From contig CAUJIW010000130.1 of the NCBI GenBank assembly GCA_963205175.1, forward strand, positions 1 through 38,196: a stretch of 38,196 bases of DNA, given 5' to 3'. A model generated the notes under the pieces. That model saw nothing but the letters and a program-made list of their open reading frames with translations, had not been told where the DNA came from and made no database searches. Shown here in pieces: positions 17,384 to 26,542 of this stretch. The DNA comes from Pseudomonadota bacterium. GTDB lineage: Bacteria > Pseudomonadota > Alphaproteobacteria > Sphingomonadales > Sphingomonadaceae. Made by a program: the position numbers and the translations under genes. Each line of letters begins with the position of its first letter. Position 1 is the first letter of the stretch.

Positions 17384-18880
17384 ATGATCACCGACCTGTT
17401 CGACCTGACCGCCAAACGGGCGCTGCTGTCGCCGCACCAGCCGGCGATGGCGGAAGTCGCCACCGGCCGCGCCGTCACCTATGCCGAGCTTGACGACCGG
17501 GCGGCGCGCGCCGCCCGTCTGCTCGCCGATCACGGCGTCGAGGCCGGCGACCGGGTGGCGGTGCTGTGCCGCAACCGCATCGCCTTTTTCGAGCTGCTGT
17601 TCGCCTGCGCCAAGCGCGGCGCCATCCTGGTGCCGCTGAACTGGCGGATGCCGGCCGAGGAGCTGCGGCCGCTGGTGACCGATGCGACGCCACGGCTGCT
17701 GTTCCACGGCACCGAGGACGCGACGGTCGCCGCCCAGCTGGGGCTGGTGTGCGTCGATTTCGATGGCGACTACGACAGTCGCCTGGCCGCCATCGCGGCG
17801 CCACTGCAAGGCCGCGACCGCTGGCCGGCGGCCGACATCTGGTATCTGCTCTACACCTCCGGCACCACCGGCCTGCCCAAGGCCGTGATCCAGACCTACG
17901 GCATGGCGCTGGCCAACTTCATCAACATCGGCCAGGCGGTCGGCATCACCGGGCGCGACACCACGCTGAACTTCCTGCCGCTGTTCCATACCGCCGGCAT
18001 CAATCTGCACACACTGCCGACACTGATCGCCGGCGGCCGGGTGCTGGTGACGCCGGGCTTCGATGCCGACCGCACCCTCGACCTGATCGCCGCCGGCGAC
18101 CTCGACACCCTGTTTGCGGTGCCGGCGGTCTACCAGCAGCTCAGCCTGCATCCGCGCTTCGGCGAGGTCGATCTGTCCCGCGTGCGGCACTGGGGCTGCG
18201 GCGGCGCGCCGCTGCCCGACACGCTGGTCAGCCTCTACCTCGCGCGCGGGGTGCGGGTGTGCAACGGCATGGGCATGACCGAGACCGGCCCCACCCTGTT
18301 CATCATGGACCCCGAGAACGCGCCGACCCGCATCGGCTCGGTCGGCAAGCCGCAACTGCTGGCCCAGGTGCGGCTGGTCGGCCCCGACGGCCAGGACGTG
18401 GCGCCGGGCGAGGCGGGCGAGCTGTGGTTTTCCGGCCCCGGCATCACGCCAGGCTACTGGCGGCGCGAGGAGGCGACGGCGGCGGCGTTCAGCGATGGCT
18501 GGCTGAAATCCGGCGATCTGGGCCGCCAGGACGCGGATGGCTATTTCTACATCGTCGGCCGCATCAAGGACATGTTCATCTCCGGCGGCGAGAACGTCTA
18601 TCCGGCGGAAGTCGAGAACGTGCTGGCCGAGCACCCCGCGGTGCTGGAGGCCGCCGTCATCGGCGTGCCGGACGGCCGCTGGGGCGAGGTCGGCCGCGCC
18701 TTCATCCTGCCGCGACCGGGCCATGACGCGCCCGACGCCGACACGCTGGCCGCCTTCTGCCGCAGCCGGCTGGCCGCCTACAAGGTGCCCCGGCAGTTCG
18801 TCACGGTGAGCGACTTCCCGCGCACGGCGGCCGGCAAGATCCAGAAGCATCTTCTCAAACAGATGGACCAGGCCGCATGA
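17384..18880 (+). CDS. AMP-dependent acyl-CoA synthetase / ligase
   Basis: 498-aa ANL-family ligase that activates a carboxylic acid to its CoA thioester through an acyl-adenylate. Core motifs: YTSGTTGLPKAV (P-loop-like A3), GMGMTETGPT (A5), GELWFSGPGITPGYW, GDLGRQDADGYFYIVGR (A7/A8), GGENVYPAEVENVL, and the C-terminal catalytic Lys485 in AAGKIQK. It is shorter than long-chain fatty acyl ligases (about 540-560 aa) and resembles short/medium-chain, aryl or cyclic-acid ligases, but the acyl pocket cannot be read reliably. ATG at 17384 with GGGGAGAG upstream. Its stop overlaps the first MaoC gene by 4 nt (ATGA), tying activation to a following hydration step. Confidence 0.93.
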   Translation: MITDLFDLTAKRALLSPHQPAMAEVATGRAVTYAELDDRAARAARLLADHGVEAGDRVAVLCRNRIAFFELLFACAKRGAILVPLNWRMPAEELRPLVTDATPRLLFHGTEDATVAAQLGLVCVDFDGDYDSRLAAIAAPLQGRDRWPAADIWYLLYTSGTTGLPKAVIQTYGMALANFINIGQAVGITGRDTTLNFLPLFHTAGINLHTLPTLIAGGRVLVTPGFDADRTLDLIAAGDLDTLFAVPAVYQQLSLHPRFGEVDLSRVRHWGCGGAPLPDTLVSLYLARGVRVCNGMGMTETGPTLFIMDPENAPTRIGSVGKPQLLAQVRLVGPDGQDVAPGEAGELWFSGPGITPGYWRREEATAAAFSDGWLKSGDLGRQDADGYFYIVGRIKDMFISGGENVYPAEVENVLAEHPAVLEAAVIGVPDGRWGEVGRAFILPRPGHDAPDADTLAAFCRSRLAAYKVPRQFVTVSDFPRTAAGKIQKHLLKQMDQAA

Positions 18881-19332
18881 CCCCGCCTTCCGAACCGCGA
18901 GCCGCCACCCGCAGCATCGCCCGTACGCTGACCCAGGCGGACTTCGACCGCTTCGCCGCCCTGTCGGGGGACGACAACCCGATCCACGTCGACCCGGAAT
19001 TCTCCGCCCGCACCCGCTTCGGCCGCACCGTCGCGCATGGCGTGCTGCTGTGCTCGATCCTGCGCGGGCTGGCCGGCGAGGTGCTGCCCGGCGCCCGCCA
19101 GGTCGGCCAGGCGATCCGCTTCCCCGCCCCCACCTTCGCCGGCGAGCCGATGTGCTTCGCGGTGCGGCTCGACCGGGTGGCCGATGGCATCGCCGACCTC
19201 GGCGTCAGCGTCAGCCGGATTGCCGACGGCACCGTGACCTGCGACGGCACCATGGCGTTCGCCCTGCCCGACGACGATCTGCCGGACGACGATCTGGCTG
19301 ATGCAACCCCGGACCCGGAGACCCTGCCATGA
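18877..19332 (+). CDS. MaoC-like (R)-specific enoyl-CoA hydratase, catalytic type
   Basis: 151-aa hotdog-fold protein. It shows the hydratase-2 motif GDDNPIH (residues 31-37) with catalytic Asp32 and His37, followed by ARTRFGRTVAHGVL, the strand-helix block that closes the active site. Such proteins add water across 2-enoyl-CoA to give (R)-3-hydroxyacyl-CoA, or dehydrate in reverse. It is coupled at both ends by 4-nt overlaps: to the acyl-CoA ligase before it and to a second hotdog gene after it. The C-terminal tail is acidic (DDDLPDDDL), which is unusual. Substrate unknown. The alternative reading as an acyl dehydratase in another pathway cannot be excluded. Confidence 0.87.
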   Translation: MTPPSEPRAATRSIARTLTQADFDRFAALSGDDNPIHVDPEFSARTRFGRTVAHGVLLCSILRGLAGEVLPGARQVGQAIRFPAPTFAGEPMCFAVRLDRVADGIADLGVSVSRIADGTVTCDGTMAFALPDDDLPDDDLADATPDPETLP

Positions 19333-19694
19333 ACGTTGGCGACAGCGTCGAGACCAGCCGCGCCTTTTCCAGCCAGGACGTCGCCGACTATGTGGCGCTG
19401 GGCGGCGCGCCGATGCCGGCGGGCGAACTGCCGGAACCGCTGATCGGCGGACTGTTTTCCTATCTGCTGGGGGTCAAGCTGCCGGGGCTGGGTACCAACT
19501 ACCTCAAGCAGGAAACCGAATATCGCCACCCGGCGCTGGTCGGCGAGGCGCTGACCGCCCGCGTCACCATCACCCGCCTGCGCCCGGAGAAGCATCTGGT
19601 GGACCTGGAAACGCAGTGCACCGGCGGCGATGGCCGCGTCGTCGCCACCGGCCGGGCGCTGGTCTATGTCGAGGATGTCATCGGGCCGCGCTGA
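19329..19694 (+). CDS. MaoC-like hotdog protein lacking the catalytic motif
   Basis: 121-aa single-hotdog protein. The strand pattern and the ending RVVATGRALVYVED fit the MaoC/hotdog superfamily, but the catalytic D-x-N-P-x-H block is missing; the equivalent region reads LGGAPMPAGELPEPLIGG. It therefore probably is a structural or substrate-shaping partner rather than a hydratase. Its ATG overlaps the stop of the catalytic MaoC gene (ATGA), a typical sign of a stoichiometric complex. Heteromeric MaoC pairs with one inactive half are known in steroid degradation (ChsH1-ChsH2); similarity in role is inference. An alternative is a thioesterase-type hotdog. Its stop codon sits in the loop of the hairpin at 19684-19700. 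Confidence 0.78.
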   Translation: MNVGDSVETSRAFSSQDVADYVALGGAPMPAGELPEPLIGGLFSYLLGVKLPGLGTNYLKQETEYRHPALVGEALTARVTITRLRPEKHLVDLETQCTGGDGRVVATGRALVYVEDVIGPR

Positions 19695-19700
19695 GCGGCC
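19684..19700. terminator. Hairpin holding the stop codon of the second hotdog gene
   Basis: GGCCGC, GCTGA loop, GCGGCC: a perfect 6-bp stem whose loop contains the TGA stop (19692-19694). It lies at the 18-bp convergent junction with sufA. There is no T run. Same layout as at the chemoreceptor end. Confidence 0.45.
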
Positions 19701-19712
19701 GGGCAGTGCCGT

Positions 19713-20072
19713 TCAGACGGTGAAGCTCTCGCCGCAGCCGCAGCGACCGGTCTCGTTGGGATTGGTGAACACGAAGCCGGAAGTGAACACATCGTCCTTC
19801 CAGTCCATCTGCGAACCGATCACCTTGAGCAGGGCGGTGAAATCAATGTACAGGCGGCCACCCGGTGTCTCGACCACCTCGTCCATCGGATTGGGCGTGT
19901 CGACATAGTCGACCGCGTAGCTGAAGCCCGAGCAGCCTTTCTGGGGCGTCGACAGGCGCAGGCCGGCCGACGGCTGGCCACGCTGGGCCAGCAGGGCGGC
20001 GATCCGCTCGGCGGCGGCGTCCGTCACGGTGAGGGCGGCCTTGCGGGCGGTGGGTCGGGTTACGGTCGTCAT
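19713..20072 (-). CDS. sufA: A-type Fe-S carrier (SufA / HesB-IscA family)
   Basis: 119-aa scaffold or carrier that takes Fe-S clusters from SufBCD to apo-targets. The three conserved cysteines are seen: KGCSG in the middle and CGCGESF at the end (GRCGCGESF). The N-terminal 20 residues are basic and Thr-rich, then the family strand LTVTDAAAERIAALL follows. Length is usual. The ATG at 20072 has GGAG about 7 nt upstream. It is the last gene of the suf operon, 25 nt after sufT. It could equally be named ErpA-like; position at the end of suf favours SufA. Confidence 0.92.
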   Translation of the reverse strand: MTTVTRPTARKAALTVTDAAAERIAALLAQRGQPSAGLRLSTPQKGCSGFSYAVDYVDTPNPMDEVVETPGGRLYIDFTALLKVIGSQMDWKDDVFTSGFVFTNPNETGRCGCGESFTV

Positions 20073-20097
20073 CGCGTACTCCTTGCAACGGGCGCGG

Positions 20098-20580
20098 TTA
20101 CAACATGCCCAGTTCGAGCTTGGCCTCGTCCGACATCTTTTGCGGGTCCCAGGGCGGGTCCCACACCAGGCTGACCGTCACCGAGCCGACGCCCGGCACC
20201 GCGCCCACCCGGGTCTCGACCTCGCCCGGCATCGACTCCGCGACCGGGCAATGCGGCGTGGTCAGCGTCATGGTGACGTCGACATGGCCCTCGTCGATGT
20301 CGAGGCCGTAGATCAGCCCGAGGTCATAGATATTGACCGGAATCTCGGGGTCGAAAATATTCTTGAGCGCATCCAGCACCCGGTCATAGAGGCTGCCGCC
20401 GGGCGCGTCGTCCGGCGTCTGGGTCGCTGGCTCGCGCAGGAAGCTCTCGACGAAATCGATCGGGCCGCCGCTCGGCACCGCCGACACCTGGGCCGGCTGG
20501 CCGACCACCGGGCGCGCCGGCGGTTCGGGCGGCGCCGCCACCGTCTCGACCGCGATGGTCCTGGTTTCGTCCCCGCTCAT
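20098..20580 (-). CDS. sufT: SUF-system DUF59 (MIP18-like) protein SufT
   Basis: 160-aa protein. The C-terminal hundred residues are a DUF59 domain: IFDPEIPVNIYDLGLIYG, then TLTTPHCPVAE with the conserved Cys, and VWDPPWDPQKMSDEAK, the standard ending. SufT proteins help Fe-S maturation, mainly when demand is high, and are relatives of eukaryotic MIP18/AE7. The N-terminal 60 residues are Pro- and Ala-rich and look disordered. The start at 20580 overlaps the sufS stop by 4 nt (ATGA) and fixes the frame; the open frame extends 43 codons upstream inside sufS without family likeness. It lies between sufS and sufA, the usual place in alphaproteobacterial suf operons. Confidence 0.9.
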   Translation of the reverse strand: MSGDETRTIAVETVAAPPEPPARPVVGQPAQVSAVPSGGPIDFVESFLREPATQTPDDAPGGSLYDRVLDALKNIFDPEIPVNIYDLGLIYGLDIDEGHVDVTMTLTTPHCPVAESMPGEVETRVGAVPGVGSVTVSLVWDPPWDPQKMSDEAKLELGML

Positions 20581-21779
20581 CGGAAAATCCTCACGACCTT
20601 TTCCATGCCCTCCGCCAGGCGTTCCACGTCCCGCTCGTTGCTGTAGAGCCCGAAGCTTGCCCGCGCCGTCGCCGGCACGCCCAGACGATCCATCAGCGGC
20701 TGGGCGCAATGATGGCCGGCGCGGATATTCACACCGGCCTCATCCAATATGGTGCCGATGTCGTGCGGGTGAACCCCTTCCATGACAAACGACACGATGC
20801 CCGAGGCATGCCCCGGCCCCAGCACCCGCACCGAATTGAAGCGGCCCAGCGCCTCTTGCGCGGCGCGGGTCAGCGCCGCCTCGTGGGCGTGGATCGCCGC
20901 CAGGCCGACGCCCTCGACATAGTCGATGGCGGCCTTGAGCCCGAGCGCGCCGACGATGTGCGGCGTGCCGGCCTCGAACCGCTGCGCCGGCGGCAGGAAG
21001 GTGGTGTGCTCGAACGTCACCGTCTCGATCATCGCGCCACCGCCCTGCCAGGGCGGCATCGCCTCCAGCAGCGCCGCGCGCCCCCACAGCACGCCGATGC
21101 CGGTCGGGCCGTAGAGCTTGTGGGCGGAAAACACATAGAAGTCGGCGCCCAGCGCCTGCACGTCGACCCGGGTGCGCGGCGCCGCCTGACAGCCATCCAC
21201 CAACAGCTGCGCGCCCTGGGCATGCGCGAGGGCCGCCACGCGGGCGATGTCGACGGTGGTGCCCAGCACGTTGGAAACGTGCGTCACCGCCACCAGCCGG
21301 GTGCGCGGGCCGATCAGCGTCGCCGCCGCCGCATAGTCGAAATCGCCGTCGGCGGTGATCGGCACCACCTTGATAGTGAAACCCAGCCGGTCGCGCATCA
21401 GCTGCCAGGGCACGATGTTGCTGTGATGCTCCAGCTCGCTCAGCACCACCTCGTCGCCGGGGCCGAGGTTGGCGCCGCCCCAGCTCTGGGCCACCAGGTT
21501 GATGGCTTCGGTCGCCCCGCGCACGAAGACGATCTCCTGCGCGCTGGCGGCGTTGATGAAGCGCGCCGTGGTCTCGCGCGCGGCCTCATAGGCCTCGGTC
21601 ATCACCTGGCTGCGACGATAGACGCCGCGATGCACCGTGGCATAGTCGGTGGCATAGGCCCGCGTGATCGCCTCGACGACCGCGCGCGGCTTCTGCGCCG
21701 TCGCCGCCGTATCGAGATAGGCCAGCGCCGGATCGGCGTCGAACACCGGAAAGTCGGATCGCAACGACAGCATGGTCAT
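20577..21779 (-). CDS. sufS: Cysteine desulfurase SufS
   Basis: 400-aa PLP enzyme that releases sulfur from cysteine as an enzyme-bound persulfide for SufB. Visible: LDTAATAQKP near the N-terminus, ELEHHSNIVPWQ (115-126) with the PLP-stacking His, SAHKLYGPTGIGVL with PLP lysine Lys221, and RAGHHCAQP with sulfur-accepting Cys358, the short class II loop typical of SufS rather than IscS. The start at 21779 overlaps the sufD stop by 4 nt (ATGA); a second Met follows two codons later. A further 68 open codons upstream are antisense-like and rejected. No SufE or SufU partner gene is visible in the window, so the sulfur shuttle must be encoded elsewhere. Confidence 0.96.
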   Translation of the reverse strand: MTMLSLRSDFPVFDADPALAYLDTAATAQKPRAVVEAITRAYATDYATVHRGVYRRSQVMTEAYEAARETTARFINAASAQEIVFVRGATEAINLVAQSWGGANLGPGDEVVLSELEHHSNIVPWQLMRDRLGFTIKVVPITADGDFDYAAAATLIGPRTRLVAVTHVSNVLGTTVDIARVAALAHAQGAQLLVDGCQAAPRTRVDVQALGADFYVFSAHKLYGPTGIGVLWGRAALLEAMPPWQGGGAMIETVTFEHTTFLPPAQRFEAGTPHIVGALGLKAAIDYVEGVGLAAIHAHEAALTRAAQEALGRFNSVRVLGPGHASGIVSFVMEGVHPHDIGTILDEAGVNIRAGHHCAQPLMDRLGVPATARASFGLYSNERDVERLAEGMEKVVRIFR

Positions 21780-22702
21780 GCCCCCCCCACCAGCACGCGC
21801 AGGCGGCCGATGGCCAGCGCCGACACCTCCTCGCGCAGCGCCTCGTCGGCGATGGCGTCCAGCACGTCGCCGAGGAAGGCCTGGGTGAGCAGCGCGCGCG
21901 CCTCCGCCGGGTCGATGCCGCGAGTGGCCATGTAGAACAGCGCCTGTGCGTCCAGCTCGCCGACCGTGGCGCCGTGGGCGCATTTCACGTCGTCGGCATG
22001 GATTTCCAGCTCCGGCTTGGTGTTGGCGCTGGCGGTACGGGCCAGCAGCAGCGCCTTCGACGACTGGGCGGCGTCGGTCTTCTGGGCGCCCGGCGCCACC
22101 AGAATCTTGCCGAGATAGTTGGCCGTGGCCTTGCCCGCCAGCACCGAGCGCACCGTCTGCTGGCTGGTGGCGCCGGGTTCGGCATGCACCACCCGGCTGA
22201 CCAGTTCCACCGTCTGGCCGGCATTGCCCAGCAGCACGCCGCCCAGCGTGAAGTCGGCGCCGGTCGCCAGGGTGACGTCCATCGCCACCCGGCCCAGCGC
22301 GCCACCGACGTTGCCCAGATGCACCTGGTAGCGGGCGTCCGCCGCCAGCGCCGCCGTGTAGGCCGCCGTCACCACTGCCTCCGCCCCGGCGGTCTGCAGG
22401 ATGACATGGGTCAGCCGCGCACCGGCGCCGAGCCGCACCGTCACCGCGCGATCAAGCCAGCCACCGCCGCCCAGCGACTCGACCAGCGTCGCCGACACGC
22501 CCGCGGGCACCTCCAGCGTCAGCGTCGCGCGCTGGCTGTCGTCGGGCGCCAGCCCCAGCCGGCGCGTCTCGCCGTCCGCCAGCGTGACCGCCTCGGCGAT
22601 GGCGTCGTTGGCCGGCAGGGCGTGTGCGCGCTCCAGCGCCTTCAGATCGCTGTAGCGCCAGGCCTCGTCGCGCCGGCCGGGAAGGGACGTCGCCATGGTC
22701 AC
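21776..22702 (-). CDS. sufD: Fe-S cluster assembly protein SufD
   Basis: 308-aa member of the SufBD beta-helix family, partner of SufB in the SufBC2D scaffold. N-terminal DEAWRYSDLKAL is the typical SufD opening; the C-terminal part has KPELEIHADDVKCAHGATVGELDAQALFYM as consecutive conserved blocks, with the family Cys and His. It is somewhat shorter than enterobacterial SufD (about 420 aa), as usual in alphaproteobacteria. The start may be GTG at 22702, which overlaps the sufC stop as GTGA, or ATG at 22696 two codons later; the first gives direct coupling. Confidence 0.93.
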   Translation of the reverse strand: MTMATSLPGRRDEAWRYSDLKALERAHALPANDAIAEAVTLADGETRRLGLAPDDSQRATLTLEVPAGVSATLVESLGGGGWLDRAVTVRLGAGARLTHVILQTAGAEAVVTAAYTAALAADARYQVHLGNVGGALGRVAMDVTLATGADFTLGGVLLGNAGQTVELVSRVVHAEPGATSQQTVRSVLAGKATANYLGKILVAPGAQKTDAAQSSKALLLARTASANTKPELEIHADDVKCAHGATVGELDAQALFYMATRGIDPAEARALLTQAFLGDVLDAIADEALREEVSALAIGRLRVLVGGA

Positions 22703-23442
22703 GCCGCGATCGCTCCGTAACCCTCGCGCTCCAGCTCCAGCGCCAGCGACTTGTCACCGGTCTTGACGATCCGCCCGTCGACCATCACGTGGATGAAGTC
22801 CGGCTCCACATAGTCGAGCAGCCGCTGGTAGTGGGTGATGAGCAGGATCGTCTTGTCCGGCGCGCGCATGGCGTTGATGCCCTGGGAGACCACCCGCAGG
22901 GCGTCGATGTCGAGGCCGGAGTCGGTCTCGTCGAGCACCATCATCTTCGGGTCGAGCACGGCCATCTGCACCATCTCGTTGCGCTTCTTCTCGCCGCCGG
23001 AGAAACCGACATTGACCGGGCGCTTCAGCATCTCGGGGTCGAGCCCCAGCTCCTTGGCCTTGGCCCGCACCAGCTTGAGGAAGTCACCGGCGGACACCTC
23101 CGCCTCGCCGCGCAGCTTGCGCTGGGCGTTGAGCGCGGTGCGCAGGAAGGCGAGGTTGGAGACGCCGGGGATTTCCACCGGATACTGCAGACCGAGGAAC
23201 AGCCCGGCGGCGGCGCGCTCGTGCGGCGCCAGCGCCAGCAGGTCCTGGCCGCCCAGTGTCGCGGTGCCGGCCGTCACGTCGTAACCGTCGCGGCCGGCCA
23301 GCGTGTAGCCCAGCGTCGACTTGCCGGCGCCATTGGGCCCCATGATGGCATGCACGGTGCCCGGCGCCAGCGCCAGCGTCAGACCCTTGAGGATTTCCTT
23401 GCCGTCGACGGCGACGTGCAGGTTGTCAATTTTCAGCATCAT
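22699..23442 (-). CDS. sufC: Fe-S assembly ATPase SufC
   Basis: 247-aa ABC-type ATPase that dimerises within SufBC2D and drives its opening. Walker A GPNGAGKST begins at residue 35; Q-loop region LGLQYPVEIPGVSN; signature GFSGGEKKRNEM; Walker B MMVLDETDSGLD, where the DETDSGLD form is diagnostic of SufC. The start is ATG at 23442 or the next codon ATG at 23439; an AGAAGAAAGAA purine stretch lies upstream. The open frame runs 45 codons further without family likeness. It lies 37 nt after sufB and overlaps sufD by 4 nt. Confidence 0.95.
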   Translation of the reverse strand: MMLKIDNLHVAVDGKEILKGLTLALAPGTVHAIMGPNGAGKSTLGYTLAGRDGYDVTAGTATLGGQDLLALAPHERAAAGLFLGLQYPVEIPGVSNLAFLRTALNAQRKLRGEAEVSAGDFLKLVRAKAKELGLDPEMLKRPVNVGFSGGEKKRNEMVQMAVLDPKMMVLDETDSGLDIDALRVVSQGINAMRAPDKTILLITHYQRLLDYVEPDFIHVMVDGRIVKTGDKSLALELEREGYGAIAA

Positions 23443-23479
23443 TCGTTCTTTCTTCTGTCGGGGGCCGCCGCAGGAGGAC

Positions 23480-24943
<1,464 letters not shown>

Positions 24944-24948
24944 CGTGC

Positions 24949-25404
24949 CTATTGCCTTACCGTCTCGTCCAAGCCCATGGCCGCGGCCACGGGCAGCGAT
25001 GCCCGCGCCAGATCGGCCAGGCTCACGCCCGCCAGCGCCTCGCGCACCGTCCGGTTGATGACATTCCACTGCGGCTTGAGCGAACAGATGGCATCGCGCG
25101 AACAGCAGGCGCTGTTGGCTGGCTCGGTGCAATGAGTGAGCGCGATCGGCCCGTCAACTGCTTCGACCACTTCAGCCACCGAAATTTCCGACGCCGGCCG
25201 CGCCAGCGCGAAACCGCCGCCAACGCCGCGAAACGACACCAGCAGGCCGGCACGCGACATCTTGCCCATCAGCTTGGCCACCGTCGGCGTCGGAATCGCC
25301 GTCGCGGCCGACACCGCCGCGGCCGACAGCCGGGTATCGGCGCTCATCGCCGCCTGACACATGACAACCACGGCGTAATCGGCTAGATTGGACAACCGCA
25401 CCAT
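24949..25404 (-). CDS. sufR: Rrf2-family SUF operon regulator (SufR / IscR-like)
   Basis: 151-aa winged-helix Rrf2 protein of the SUF-operon-linked kind. N-terminal [15 protein letters not shown] and the wing region [13 protein letters not shown] are classical. Cysteines 92, 100, 101 and 107 ([17 protein letters not shown]) lie where IscR-type proteins bind an Fe-S cluster, but the spacing is not the C-x5-C-x5/7 of enterobacterial IscR. It most likely senses cluster status and represses its own operon. The start at 25404 is firm from family alignment. It is first gene of the operon; a 25-bp dyad (25428-25452) lies over the predicted start point. Confidence 0.93.
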   Translation of the reverse strand: MVRLSNLADYAVVVMCQAAMSADTRLSAAAVSAATAIPTPTVAKLMGKMSRAGLLVSFRGVGGGFALARPASEISVAEVVEAVDGPIALTHCTEPANSACCSRDAICSLKPQWNVINRTVREALAGVSLADLARASLPVAAAMGLDETVRQ

Positions 25405-25427
25405 GTGCGCGTCTCCTCGCAGGACTA

Positions 25428-25452
25428 AAATAAGACGAAAATCGTCTTGTTT
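25428..25452 (-). promoter_or_regulatory. IscR-type operator ahead of sufR
   Basis: A 25-bp dyad with a perfect 7-bp core, AAGACGA-AAA-TCGTCTT (25432-25448), and outer AAAT/GTTT arms with one mismatch. GAC and GTC fall at positions 7-9 and 17-19, exactly as in the enterobacterial type 1 IscR site, and the central A/T triplet is kept. It lies between the predicted -10 and the sufR start codon, a repression position. Confidence 0.65.
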
Positions 25453-25479
25453 ATGTGTGAAACACAGGGCGGAAGTCAA
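25450..25479 (-). promoter_or_regulatory. Predicted promoter of the suf operon
   Basis: Minus-strand -35 TTGACT (plus 25479-25474), 18-nt spacer, -10 CATAAA (plus 25455-25450). The start point would fall inside the IscR-type dyad. Leader about 40 nt to the sufR ATG. Confidence 0.5.
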
Positions 25480-25521
25480 GCCGGTTGCAGCCGACTTTCT
25501 GCGATTTTCCGGTATCGCCCG

Positions 25522-26406
25522 TCAACTGATGAGAGCGAGCGGCGACAATCCCGGCAGAGAGCGCTTGAGCGTCATGGTCACCCGGGCGATGGCGGCGTTC
25601 TGGGCCATGAACTGACCCGGCGTCATTCCTGAAAACGCCTTGAAATCCCTGATGAAATGCGACTGGTCGTAGAAATCGTCGCCGGCTGCGTCAAGCCAGC
25701 GGCTGTCGGCGTCGTTGACCATGACCGACACCGCGCGCAGGAAACGGTACTTGCGCACCAGCCGCTTGGGGCTGCAGCCATAGACGCCGTTGATCAGCCG
25801 CTCGACCTGGCGGGTGGACAGATCGAGCCGCGCCGCCAGCCCGTCCACCGAGGAATTGCCAGCACCGACCAGCCAGTTGTCCACGGCATCAATGAACCAC
25901 GGCGATTCGCGCCGGCTCTGCCGCGCCATGGCCAGAAACAGATCATCGGCGGCAGCGGCCAGCGCCCCGTCGTCGCGCGCCTCCATCATCCGCCACAGCG
26001 CGCGATCAGCATCGGCACCAATGATGTCGCGCAGGTCATGGATGCCATCGGCCAGCTCGGACGCATCGACGCCGAACAGGGCATGCCAGCCCGCCGGCAG
26101 CAACCCGACACCCATCAGGCGAATGGGGCCATGGGCGCGAATCGCCAGCGGCTTGGTGCGCATGCCCACCAGCATGGCGCGCGGACACGGGCTGGGCGGG
26201 CTGCCCGGCAGCATCGCCGTCCAGCCACCCCGCAGACAGAAGCGGATGTTGGCCAGTTCCGGCAACAGCACGTCGTCCATCTGCTCCAGTGGCAGATCGA
26301 AGATGTAATAGCACGAAATATAGCGACGCAGCGGCAGCGCCGGCAGCACGTATCGCAATGGCGATGACACCATCAACCCACCGGCACCCGAAGTGCCCCC
26401 CCTCAT
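25522..26406 (-). CDS. AraC-family transcriptional regulator
   Basis: 294-aa protein with an N-terminal sensor-like domain (about 15-170; LPALPLRRYISCYYIFDLP opening, seen in AraC proteins with the DUF6597-type domain) and a C-terminal double helix-turn-helix (about 190-275): LDLSTRQVERLINGVYGCSPKRL, quoted here as two adjacent parts LDLSTRQVER and LINGVYGCSPKRL, then DQSHFIRDFKAFSGMTPGQF. The second motif is the standard AraC signature. The start may be 26406 or Met12 at 26373. A TATAAA box on the minus strand (plus 26443-26438) lies 32 nt before 26406. Target unknown: it is upstream of sufR in the same direction, and faces the hairpin region. There is no ligand clue. Confidence 0.85.
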   Translation of the reverse strand: MRGGTSGAGGLMVSSPLRYVLPALPLRRYISCYYIFDLPLEQMDDVLLPELANIRFCLRGGWTAMLPGSPPSPCPRAMLVGMRTKPLAIRAHGPIRLMGVGLLPAGWHALFGVDASELADGIHDLRDIIGADADRALWRMMEARDDGALAAAADDLFLAMARQSRRESPWFIDAVDNWLVGAGNSSVDGLAARLDLSTRQVERLINGVYGCSPKRLVRKYRFLRAVSVMVNDADSRWLDAAGDDFYDQSHFIRDFKAFSGMTPGQFMAQNAAIARVTMTLKRSLPGLSPLALIS

Positions 26407-26487
26407 GGCGCGCGGGCAGGCGCCACCTCAGGGGTTGTTTATAAGCGAGCCAAGGTATTAACGCCAGCGTGATTGCCGCGGCGCAAC

Positions 26488-26534
26488 AAAAAGGACGCTC
26501 TCCGGCATCACGCCAGGAGCGCGGCCGGAGAGCG
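26488..26534 (-). terminator. Leftward intrinsic terminator upstream of the AraC gene
   Basis: CGCTCTCCGGC (26496-26506), 17-nt loop, GCCGGAGAGCG (26524-26534): a perfect 11-bp stem. Read on the minus strand it is followed by TCC and TTTTT (plus 26492-26488), the pattern of a rho-independent terminator. On the plus strand no T run follows. It would end a leftward transcript coming from 26540 or beyond, about 80 nt before the AraC start. Confidence 0.7.
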
Positions 26535-26542
26535 AAGTGAAA

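Noticed and set aside
17279-18850. 523-codon minus-strand frame opposite the acyl-CoA ligase
   Set aside because: Antisense to all ligase motifs; compositional artefact.
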